A stretch of 64,000 nucleotides of DNA, from assembly GCA_946887075.1 (NCBI GenBank), contig CAMPKA010000010.1, positions 1-64,000 of the forward strand, read 5' to 3'. How positions within the stretch are numbered: position 1 is the first letter of the stretch; each line of letters opens with the position of its first letter. This document shows, piece after piece, positions 36,401 to 42,633 of the stretch. Origin of the DNA: an uncultured Salinimicrobium sp. Lineage in GTDB: Bacteria; Bacteroidota; Bacteroidia; Flavobacteriales; Flavobacteriaceae. The notes under the pieces are model-generated. The model was not told where the DNA came from. It did no database searches and worked only from the letters and a program-made list of their open reading frames with translations. A program made the position numbers and the translations under genes.

Positions 36401-36525
36401 CTGAAGTCGAAAGTTACCTCAGATCCCTTACTCGTTGGGATATCCTGGAGACAGCAAAAAAATACTATAAGCCAAAGAATTTTTATGAGTTTTCAATGAT
36501 GAGCAGTACTCCGGTGTTCAGATAG
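33480..36525 (+). repeat. 3,046-bp direct repeat, copy 2
   Basis: Second copy, offset by 3,063 bp from 30417-33462 with a 17-bp spacer (33463-33479). It begins with a ~120-bp fragment of the susD 3' end that lacks a start codon and is therefore a dead piece, then carries a full M16 gene, ending exactly at its stop. Sequences just outside the two copies differ. Confidence 0.92.
33604..36525 (+). CDS. M16 family zinc metallopeptidase, copy 2
   Basis: 973-residue protein whose sequence reads the same as copy 1 at 30541-33462, with the same HMVEH zinc site, signal segment and C-terminal domain. The 124 bp before it repeat the susD end, so any translation or promoter signal located there is also duplicated. 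It would raise gene dosage of the peptidase if real. No frameshift or stop is present, so both copies look functional. A duplication introduced in assembly cannot be excluded from sequence alone. Confidence 0.92.
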   Translation: MMTIDNIFTQFRMNILIIFLLIAFTAEGQSEPESEFELTPLDSSIRYGRLDNGFTYFIKSVPAPQSKLFLRFYNAAGYSQEEEGHPGTAHMVEHLIFKGTEEFPEGIHLSPRTKELGMDIFDMLAFNSKIVTSYYFDAPANNPEALDVGLDYFEEIANGAKLAEEDILSVAGEVRQEYTEGREDIERLGVDARFNSKFYPCGGDYSDYVEHLENIDPEVIRRFYRDWYRPDRLAIVVVGDIGDIDALEQQIIQRFSDLEMPENPKKISNCDSLFYSRPPQYHVVERKAFFSELMPDEEFDFKMIFRDRKTHRSKGSLEGLKRRILKKLLNGALSRRMAQLEAQYGSYEVLLRNSYTNELPPSTEIGVRAGGIEVKTAVLKVLQLILQLRQYGVLKSEWKEIKENQLQNLSYNNVENPEYWIHEIVGYYSRGEALPSDKQQYLMSWLSDLDRTSFNDFVKQYFLNPPEDIGIMAPTGHSALSLTEDEVRLWIENAFNEPVEPYEPPKVPMNLMTAEEIAALSHGEPIMESPGPTGGKEFLLRNGLKLVIKSVEPTAGAYKDKIMIHGYSERGAKCFPKGQFYSAVNAPNIVAFSGVGGMDRLEIDRFLSSKDMLRGVVSPYIGYHETGVQAVAIPENLESVLQLMYLYFTSPNRNPVAFKDWKRKEFEHLSDPFYSRYDYEVKRVIGDPSVLTSFRGKKMLRQSSDYSKVMEETKLDRALEIYEALFGNASDFTFVVTGNFDIQKVKPILLKYLGSLPNKPSSVEFTSAVITEENSPEGPRYYEFAPPQYFTFKNVGYGSIFLEEAVNPDDWQEQIKVKALAKITKFKNFALRFEKGYSLYGVHGEGDYNENTNRYELNFYFECVPKEYLEIRREFHKIISSLISEPVSQGFFEQIMKDLYEDYEVEGKGGEHWKIHQDLYEHYRYGQPIIDAAEVESYLRSLTRWDILETAKKYYKPKNFYEFSMMSSTPVFR

Positions 36526-36529
36526 CGAA

Positions 36530-36566
36530 TTGCGATACACCGGTGATTTCCACCGGTGTATCACAA
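36530..36566. terminator. Strong bidirectional hairpin between M16 copy 2 and the DUF6520 gene
   Basis: GATACACCGGTG (36534-36545) and CACCGGTGTATC (36551-36562) form a perfect 12-bp stem around ATTTC; TTG/CAA outside extends it past one mismatch. It lies between convergent genes. No T-run on either strand, so it is a terminator-like element rather than a classical one. Confidence 0.6.
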
Positions 36567-36577
36567 TCCATCAGGTG

Positions 36578-36841
36578 TTAAAGATCTTTGATCTCACCAT
36601 TCCCTGGTTTCTGGGAATTTGGATCAGCAGCATCATACACCTCCTCGATCTCCCCGTTCGGAAGGCGCACCTGACAAACTACGTCACCCGGTATACAGTC
36701 GATTTCCTGCCCGAGAGGCACGAAGGAACCCTTGTACAGGATGTAATCCTGAGTCGGGTCAGTCTCCTGACCTGGAGTCGCAAAGGACATCCCTATAGCA
36801 AATATCATTGCTACTACCGGAATTAAAAAATTGGTTTTCAT
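36578..36841 (-). CDS. DUF6520 family small exported protein
   Basis: 87-residue protein beginning MKTNFLIPVVAMIFAIGMSFAT, a signal peptide almost invariant in this Flavobacteriaceae family. The mature part is short and acidic, with two Cys (49 and 56) in DCIPGDVVCQVRLPNG that could form a disulfide. Function unknown. It is last in a probable operon with DUF7793, AraC and MauE-like genes (35 bp after the MauE-like stop). Small DUF6520 genes are often next to MauE-like genes in these bacteria (general knowledge). Confidence 0.83.
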   Translation of the reverse strand: MKTNFLIPVVAMIFAIGMSFATPGQETDPTQDYILYKGSFVPLGQEIDCIPGDVVCQVRLPNGEIEEVYDAADPNSQKPGNGEIKDL

Positions 36842-36876
36842 AACACTATAATTTAGTTTACTGCCTACTCTATTGT

Positions 36877-37242
36877 TCAGGTTTTCAGCTTCCCCTGCTT
36901 TTGTTGCAACAAAATGTTTTTCAGTCTTTTCTTAGAATTCTGCTCGTTCAGACGGTAGGTTTTACCTGCCTGTTTAATCCTTATTAATGCAGTGACAAGG
37001 CATCCCAGATTGAAAAGCAAATGTTCTTTCCAGGACAGGGAAGGGATTATTTCTCCGCAGGTGCAGGGTACGGACTTTGCCAGATGAAATACCGTAAGAA
37101 TATAAAGAGTGAAAAGGACCATTAGAACCGATGATACATACAGAGCTAACACCTCAAATTTCCTGGAATATGTAAAAAGGAGAATGAAAAAAGTGCTGAT
37201 TCCCTGAACCGAAGTTTCCCTGTACCTTATCTCTGAATCCAT
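36877..37242 (-). CDS. Shortened MauE/DoxX-like redox-associated membrane protein
   Basis: 121-residue membrane protein. The C-terminal half has the marks of flavobacterial MauE-like proteins: VPCTCGEIIPSLSWKEHLLFNLGCLVTALIRI, with a CxC pair in a loop ahead of the last helix. The N-terminal half is unusual. After STFFILLFTYS it jumps to KFEVLALYVSSVLMVLFTLYIL, where relatives have about 45 more residues including a loop and a helix. So it appears to carry an in-frame internal deletion and may be partly or wholly non-functional. It is followed by DUF6520. Confidence 0.68.
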   Translation of the reverse strand: MDSEIRYRETSVQGISTFFILLFTYSRKFEVLALYVSSVLMVLFTLYILTVFHLAKSVPCTCGEIIPSLSWKEHLLFNLGCLVTALIRIKQAGKTYRLNEQNSKKRLKNILLQQKQGKLKT

Positions 37243-37315
37243 CTTGCCTATTCTTAATTGGTGACAGGATAAATTTCCGGAGATGGCCTTAATATTTATG
37301 AAGGATCTCTTTCGA

Positions 37316-38263
37316 TTAACCCACTATTTTGGAAAGGGATTTTCTTAACTTTTGAGGGGAAATCTTAAATTCCTCCCGGAAGGAGGCGGAGAAGTAGGGA
37401 TAGCTGTTAAAGCCGGCGATATAGGAAACGTGTTTCAAAGGCAGATCAGAATTCTGAACCAGTTCCTTTGCCAGTTTCAGGCGCTCCTTTTTGATGTATT
37501 GGAAAGGAGTGATCCCAAAGACTGCTCTGAAGCCTTTTTTTAACTTGGATTCATTGGTAAAGAAGGTTCTGGTGAGGTTGTGCATATCGAGTTGCGATTC
37601 TCCGAGGTTCCTAAGAATGTAATTTCTTACCTCGTGTGCCTGCCTCACTTCGGACCCATGGCTGAATACTTCAGGAGGATTGTACTCCTGTTTTCCGGCT
37701 GTGAAAGAAGAGGTGGGATCCGAAGCGGTGTCATCGAGGACAACAGGAGCGAAGGTGGAGACCAGGAACCTGTGTTCCACATTCCCTGAACTCAGGGATG
37801 TAACATAACAGTTACTGGGAATCAGGAGATCTTTTGTCGTCCGGAGGTCGAGTTTAAGGCAAAATCTGCTAAAGCTGCCCGCTTTGAATTTAGGACGTAC
37901 CTCCTCCCATAATTGAAGAGATTTCGCATCCAGGACTTCCCGGAACTGGAGTCCTAGCAGATCCCGATACGGAATCTCAAGCAAATCTGGAACTTCTTTT
38001 GAAAAATCCATTATGGCCAGGTCCTTATTCAGGAGGAAGTCCATTTTGGAGAGATACAGATAGGTCCTTCGAGGGCTGATAAAGCCATGATGACTAAAAG
38101 TTTCCTGTAGTTCTTCGCAGAGCATGTTTGTCAGGGCCAACAAAGCCTCAAGTTCGTCTTTGTTCTTTGTGCGCTCTATTCTGCAGGAGAAATTTCCATT
38201 GGCCATTGCTACATACATGTAGAAGAGTTTTCGCCACCTGCTGTGATTGGATTCCGGATTCAT
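37316..38263 (-). CDS. PAS-type sensor with AraC-family HTH domain
   Basis: 315-residue transcription regulator. An N-terminal helical and PAS-like portion contains NGNFSCRIERTKNKDELEALLALTNMLCEELQET and a motif RRTYLYLSKMDFLL seen in flavobacterial homologues. The C-terminal two-HTH AraC domain (about 215-310) has LTRTFFTNESKLKKGFRAVFGITPFQYIKKERL and VSYIAGFNSYPYFSASFREEF. ATG 38263 is chosen over a TTG two codons upstream. It follows the DUF7793 gene by 35 bp; it could regulate the operon and perhaps the convergent susCD locus (inference). Confidence 0.88.
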   Translation of the reverse strand: MNPESNHSRWRKLFYMYVAMANGNFSCRIERTKNKDELEALLALTNMLCEELQETFSHHGFISPRRTYLYLSKMDFLLNKDLAIMDFSKEVPDLLEIPYRDLLGLQFREVLDAKSLQLWEEVRPKFKAGSFSRFCLKLDLRTTKDLLIPSNCYVTSLSSGNVEHRFLVSTFAPVVLDDTASDPTSSFTAGKQEYNPPEVFSHGSEVRQAHEVRNYILRNLGESQLDMHNLTRTFFTNESKLKKGFRAVFGITPFQYIKKERLKLAKELVQNSDLPLKHVSYIAGFNSYPYFSASFREEFKISPQKLRKSLSKIVG

Positions 38264-38298
38264 AAGCAATTATTTTTATCACGGGAGGGATCATAACT

Positions 38299-38694
38299 TC
38301 AAAGGTGTCGACCGACGAAAGGCAGGAGAAATTCTCTTGCTGCCATTTCGGTGGTGAATACTGCTGAAGGAACAGCGGGTTTATTCTTTTCGATGAAAAA
38401 CTGGAGGATGGCCCTGGAGACCGTAGGCCCTGCCACATATGCGATGGCTTTGACAAGAATACAGCTCTTAACGGCTAAATAATCCCTGGCAGGTTTTGTC
38501 GAATTTGAAATCCCATCGCCATAACAGAGAACTGGAAAAGATTTTCCGTTCTGAAATTGGATCCGGTCGGACACGATGATCCTTGCCGCTCCAAGATCAA
38601 CAAAAACCTCGGGCTTATATCGGATGTGCAATATTCTTTTTTCGATCCAGAAAACTGCGAACATGTTTTCCATATTCTCTCCATCTACCTCCAT
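38299..38694 (-). CDS. DUF7793 (STAS/SpoIIAA-like) protein
   Basis: 131-residue protein matching the flavobacterial DUF7793 pattern: FAVFWIEKRILHIRYKPEVFVDLGAARIIVSDRIQFQNGKSFPVLCYGDGISN, then ARDYLA and AYVAGPTVSRAILQFFIEKNKPAVPSAVFTTEMAAREFLL. The fold is expected to be STAS-like; function unknown. It is usually encoded beside an AraC regulator of the type found here, so the two may form a sensor pair. Start: ATG 38694; ATG 38673 (preceded by GGAGAG) is an equally good alternative. Confidence 0.82.
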   Translation of the reverse strand: MEVDGENMENMFAVFWIEKRILHIRYKPEVFVDLGAARIIVSDRIQFQNGKSFPVLCYGDGISNSTKPARDYLAVKSCILVKAIAYVAGPTVSRAILQFFIEKNKPAVPSAVFTTEMAAREFLLPFVGRHL

Positions 38695-39104
38695 GGCTTT
38701 ACATTAAGCGCCCTCTGAAAATATTGAAGTTTTTCAACAACAAGCAAATTCTCATGTAATAATACAGATAATCTCAAAAAGCAAGTTTAGAAAAATCGTG
38801 TACTTCATAACGAAAAATGAAAAACTTTAAGAATAAACAACCCCCTGTTTAACGCAAGCCCGGCATTTTAAGACCAGAAGTAAGAAAGGAATAATCCGAT
38901 TTGCTAAATGGGTGAAGCAGACTGCAGTCTGTGATGGAAGGAACCAGTGCCATGGGTGTGGCCTAAGAATTTTTCATGACAAAATAGAAGAACTTAATGG
39001 CAAAATGGGTTAAGGGAGGAATCTTTGACGTCTGTAAATTTGAAAACAACACTGCAAAAGGATAAAAACTGCTGCAACCCTTTTCTAACCGATCATCCGG
39101 AAGA
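38695..39104. other. 410-bp gap between divergent DUF7793 and sulfatase genes
   Basis: No gene seen. It is A+T-rich in the first ~180 bp. A perfect 14-bp palindrome CAGACTGCAGTCTG lies at 38918-38931 and may be a regulator site. I see no exact TAnnTTTG upstream of the sulfatase. Confidence 0.45.
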
Positions 39105-40841
39105 ATGATACAGATATTAATCAAAATAACTCAGCTGACCTGGATCCATGAACTGGCCAGGACCATAGGACATAAAGTCCATGAAACCCTTGCGACCCTG
39201 GGAAATTGTCTTGTGCCAAGTTCTAATCGGATCCTTTTTTCTTTAGGATTCTTTTGTCTTGCCCTAATGAATCCTTTCTTAAACGGCTTTGGGCAAAATC
39301 AGTCTGTAACCGGACAGATCAGGCTTCCTGAGGCTCAACGGCCGAACATCCTTATCATTACTGCTGACGACCTGACCTACAATTCCTTGGGTGCTATGGG
39401 GAATCCCATGTCAGAAATAACCCCCAACCTGGACCGGCTGGCTCAGCAGGGTATGCTTTTCACAAGAGGATATGTGACCACTCCGGTCTGTGGCCCCTCG
39501 CGAGAATCTATCTTTACAGGCCTTCTGCCAACAAGCCATGGAACGATGGGCCATGGTAACCAACCCCCTGAATGGTGGAACCCTCCACAGCCGAAACTCG
39601 TGGGGCTCCTGGCGTGGCTGGGTCAGCACGGATACTATACCGGAGTAATCGATAAACATGTTTCCAAGTATGGAACCGATAGTATCGATTATACCCGGAA
39701 TACGGTTGCCACAGGATTCGGACGTGATCCCGGAAAATACGGCGAACTCACCAGGGAATTTATTACAGAGGCAGGTAAGGCAGGAAAACCATTTATCCTG
39801 AACGTAAATGCCGTCGATCCTCATCGGCCCTGGGCTGGGGAAAAGTATGAATCAGAGGAATGGATTGATTTTATGCTGGATCATTATAAGGCGGAAAAGG
39901 AAGATTTTCCTGATTATCCCAGCGGAAAACCCTGGCCGGATCCGAAGAAGCAATATGAGCCGGAGGATGTGGTGATCCCGGCACCTTATCCGGATACTCC
40001 GGAATTCAGGAAATGGCTGAGTTACTACTATTCCTCTGTAAAAAGGCTTGATCAGGTTGTGGGGAGCACGTTGGAGGCCATCGGGGAGGAAGAAGGAAAA
40101 AATACCCTGATCCTCTTTCTTTCCGACCATGGTCTGGGATTCGCATTCTCAAAATGGTCTCTTTATCCTCATGGAACCAGAACCCCCTTCATCATGAAAT
40201 GGCCGGAACGCCTGGTGGCAGGAAAGATTGATGCCTCCCACCTGCTTTCGACAATTGATATTATGCCCACCTTGCTTGATGCAGCTGGTGTGCCGGTTCC
40301 CTATGAACTGGATGGCATCTCCTTTCTGCCCTTATTACTGGGGGAGCGCGAAAAATGGCCACGGGAGTACATCTTCACTACCTGGAACTTTATGGATCGG
40401 GGGCAACGTGGAGATCCGGTTTTTCAGGAGTACCGGCCTGATCTCTACCGGCTTGCGGAGGAGTATCGTCCGATGAGGGCCTTACATGGGCAGCGGTATG
40501 TTTACGTCTGGAATGCATGGTCAGATGGGGAGACGAAAATTCCACCTGTCATGGGTGGGGAGGGTTCTCCAGCGATCTCCATTCTGTCTTCCATGGAATC
40601 AGCAGCCCTTTATCCGGATCCCCAGGAGCGAAAGGAGTTTTACCTCTTCCGTACCCCTGAGGAACTCTATGACACGGAAAAGGACCCCGGATGTCTTCAC
40701 AACCTGGCGCGGGATGTTGCATTTCTTCCCATGCTAAACCGTTTCAGGAACCAAATGTTGCAGACCCTGAAGGCGCAGGATGACCACGAACTGGAGAATT
40801 ACCGACGCTATCTCAAAACTACCGATTTCTCAGAGGATTAG
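39105..40841 (+). CDS. Sulfatase (type I, formylglycine-dependent)
   Basis: 578-residue alkaline-phosphatase-superfamily enzyme. The active-site motif C-x-P-x-R is C129-G-P-S-R133, with Cys needing conversion to formylglycine. Metal and sulfate-site residues include ITADD (D88, D89) and SDHG in LFLSDHGLGF; VNAVDPHRPW is also conserved. The C-terminus has FRTPEELYDTEKDPGCLHNLA, typical of S1 sulfatases. The first ~36 residues are unusual; a GTG at 39213 would give a conventional signal peptide (NRILFSLGFFCLALMNPF), so the true start is uncertain. Substrate (sulfated glycan or other sulfate ester) is not deducible, and no glycosidase is adjacent. Confidence 0.9.
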   Translation: MIQILIKITQLTWIHELARTIGHKVHETLATLGNCLVPSSNRILFSLGFFCLALMNPFLNGFGQNQSVTGQIRLPEAQRPNILIITADDLTYNSLGAMGNPMSEITPNLDRLAQQGMLFTRGYVTTPVCGPSRESIFTGLLPTSHGTMGHGNQPPEWWNPPQPKLVGLLAWLGQHGYYTGVIDKHVSKYGTDSIDYTRNTVATGFGRDPGKYGELTREFITEAGKAGKPFILNVNAVDPHRPWAGEKYESEEWIDFMLDHYKAEKEDFPDYPSGKPWPDPKKQYEPEDVVIPAPYPDTPEFRKWLSYYYSSVKRLDQVVGSTLEAIGEEEGKNTLILFLSDHGLGFAFSKWSLYPHGTRTPFIMKWPERLVAGKIDASHLLSTIDIMPTLLDAAGVPVPYELDGISFLPLLLGEREKWPREYIFTTWNFMDRGQRGDPVFQEYRPDLYRLAEEYRPMRALHGQRYVYVWNAWSDGETKIPPVMGGEGSPAISILSSMESAALYPDPQERKEFYLFRTPEELYDTEKDPGCLHNLARDVAFLPMLNRFRNQMLQTLKAQDDHELENYRRYLKTTDFSED

Positions 40842-40869
40842 TAACGGCTTCAGAAAAGGTATTTCTTTA

Positions 40870-40883
40870 CTGATCGGGATCAT
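40870..40883. promoter_or_regulatory. FNR-type box upstream of hemN
   Basis: CTGATCGGGATCAT contains TGAT-N4-ATCA, the core of the FNR consensus, with both outer positions off. Its centre (40876.5) is about 41.5 bp before the start site predicted from the -7 element at 40906, the class II activator position. Confidence 0.65.
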
Positions 40884-40905
40884 GTTTCAGGTTTTGCCTT
40901 ACAGG

Positions 40906-40913
40906 TACTTTTG
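40906..40913 (+). promoter_or_regulatory. Putative -7 promoter element of hemN
   Basis: TACTTTTG matches TAnnTTTG, 14 bp upstream of the hemN ATG. There is no TTTG at the proper -33 distance, which suits an activator-dependent promoter. Confidence 0.6.
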
Positions 40914-40927
40914 TCAAAAAAGCAATC

Positions 40928-42292
40928 ATGAGCATTTCCCTTGTTCAAAAGTACAATGTCCCCGGCCCCCGGTATACAAGTTATCCCACCGTTCCATACT
41001 GGAATGAGAACGGGTTTTCCGTCCCGGGCTATATCCAGGCGCTAAAAGCCTCCTTTCAGCAAACTAATTCCTCGAGGGGAGTCAGTCTCTACCTCCACCT
41101 TCCTTTCTGCGAGAGTTTGTGCACCTTTTGTGGCTGTAACAAAAGAATAACCAAACGGCATGAGGTGGAATCTCCATATATTGCAGCGCTGCTTGAAGAG
41201 TGGTTCCTTTATACCGATCTACTGGAGGAGCCCCCAATGATCCGGGAGATTCACCTGGGAGGAGGGACACCGACCTTTTTTGCTCCGGAAAATCTCCGGA
41301 TCCTGATCGAGGGTATTTTTAAAAGGGCCATCCGTTCTGAACAGTCAGAATTCAGTTTTGAAGGCCATCCGAACAATACGAAGCAGGAACACCTGGAAGT
41401 GCTGCACGGACTGGGCTTCAGACGAGTCAGTTATGGAGTACAGGATTATAATCCCGTCGTCCAACAGGCCATCCATCGGTTTCAGCCTTTCGTAAATGTT
41501 CGGGATGCGACGGAAATTGCACGAAAAATAGGCTATACTTCTGTGAGCCATGACCTGATCTTCGGTCTTCCGTTTCAGACCCTGGACCATGTCAAGAAAA
41601 CCATTGAAAAGACCACGCTTCTAATGCCGGACCGGATCGCCTTTTACAGCTATGCCCACGTGCCATGGATCAAGGGGAACGGCCAGAGGGGCTTTAAGGA
41701 AGAAGACCTTCCCGGCGCTCCGGAAAAGCGGGAAATGTATGAAACTGGAAAGGAAATGCTCCGGACCGCCGGATATACGGAGATCGGGATGGATCATTTC
41801 GCCCTGCCGTCAGATCCGCTTTACCAGGCAATGGAGTCGGGTACGCTACACCGAAATTTTATGGGTTATTCCGCCACAAAAACAAAAGTGATGATCGGAC
41901 TCGGCGTTTCCTCCATCAGTGATTGCTGGACCGGATTTGCTCAGAATGTCAAAAACCTTGAAGATTATTACGAATTACTGGAGAGGGGAGAATTGCCCTT
42001 GTTCAGAGGGCACCTCCTTTCCAGGGAGGACCAGACCATAAGACAGCACATTCTGAACCTGATGTGTTCCTTTGAAACCTCCTGGTCGGGCTCCCAACTG
42101 GACTTCCCTGAACGCCAGATGGTTTTGGAGAGCCTTCTGGAGATGGAGAAAGACGGCCTGATTCGGATAAATGGGAATAGCCTGCGGATTCCTCCCGAGG
42201 GACGACCTTTTGTACGTAATGTCTGTATGGCTTTTGACCTGCACCTCCAGAGATCTCCCTCCGATGGAAGGCTGTTCTCAATGACGATCTGA
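40928..42292 (+). CDS. hemN: Oxygen-independent coproporphyrinogen III oxidase
   Basis: 454-residue radical SAM enzyme that decarboxylates coproporphyrinogen III to protoporphyrinogen IX without oxygen. The radical SAM cluster is C61-x3-C65-x2-C68 (CESLCTFCGC). HemN marks include GPRYTSYPT near the start, IHLGGGTPTF, SYGVQDYNPVVQQAIHRFQP, DLIFGLPFQT, FYSYAHVPW and IGMDHFALPSDPL. These distinguish true HemN from HemW-like proteins. It has a probable FNR-controlled promoter and is followed, across a minus-strand ORF, by a flavin oxidase. Confidence 0.94.
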   Translation: MSISLVQKYNVPGPRYTSYPTVPYWNENGFSVPGYIQALKASFQQTNSSRGVSLYLHLPFCESLCTFCGCNKRITKRHEVESPYIAALLEEWFLYTDLLEEPPMIREIHLGGGTPTFFAPENLRILIEGIFKRAIRSEQSEFSFEGHPNNTKQEHLEVLHGLGFRRVSYGVQDYNPVVQQAIHRFQPFVNVRDATEIARKIGYTSVSHDLIFGLPFQTLDHVKKTIEKTTLLMPDRIAFYSYAHVPWIKGNGQRGFKEEDLPGAPEKREMYETGKEMLRTAGYTEIGMDHFALPSDPLYQAMESGTLHRNFMGYSATKTKVMIGLGVSSISDCWTGFAQNVKNLEDYYELLERGELPLFRGHLLSREDQTIRQHILNLMCSFETSWSGSQLDFPERQMVLESLLEMEKDGLIRINGNSLRIPPEGRPFVRNVCMAFDLHLQRSPSDGRLFSMTI

Positions 42293-42308
42293 CATCCCGC
42301 GTGGAATC

Positions 42309-42596
42309 CTAAAGGATCTGGTCCTCTGCCAGATGCATAACAAGTATTTGCAATTGATCCTGAGACTCCAGGATTTCGTCGAAAAGGATAGGAGGTTTTG
42401 GCAGTTTCCACCGGGAGTTTTTTACCTTATGGTTATGGCGCAGGACTGTTCTGAACCAGAACCTGGGTTTCAAGAGATTAACAGCTTTTTCGAATGATTC
42501 AGAAAAGGCTTCGGTAATCTCCTGATGTACCTGGGTATGGAGTACTGGACGTGCGTAGGAAGAGGAAGCGATCATCTGAAATAAATTAAAGACCAT
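42309..42596 (-). CDS. Hypothetical protein, 95 residues
   Basis: The minus-strand frame is open from 42309 to 42683. I propose ATG 42596 (MVFNLFQMIASSSYARPVL) because the longer form overlaps the start of the flavin oxidase gene. The sequence is protein-like, with an amphipathic ITEAFSESFEKAVNLLKP helix, a basic middle and an acidic end FDEILESQDQLQILVMHLAED. I do not recognise a family. It sits between plus-strand hemN and the flavin oxidase, and the gap has no other gene, so it could be real. Confidence 0.4.
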   Translation of the reverse strand: MVFNLFQMIASSSYARPVLHTQVHQEITEAFSESFEKAVNLLKPRFWFRTVLRHNHKVKNSRWKLPKPPILFDEILESQDQLQILVMHLAEDQIL

Positions 42597-42633
42597 ATCC
42601 GGATTCTTCTCCGATACAAAACTGATTTTACCT

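Noticed and set aside
26159..36525. Polysaccharide utilisation locus for a glycan
   Set aside because: No glycoside hydrolase, lyase or SusR/hybrid sensor is present; the linked enzymes are peptidases. The sulfatase at 39.1 kb is separated by a divergent operon.
36530..36826. 98-codon plus-strand ORF after the second peptidase
   Set aside because: It runs antisense to the well-supported DUF6520 gene and starts in the hairpin.
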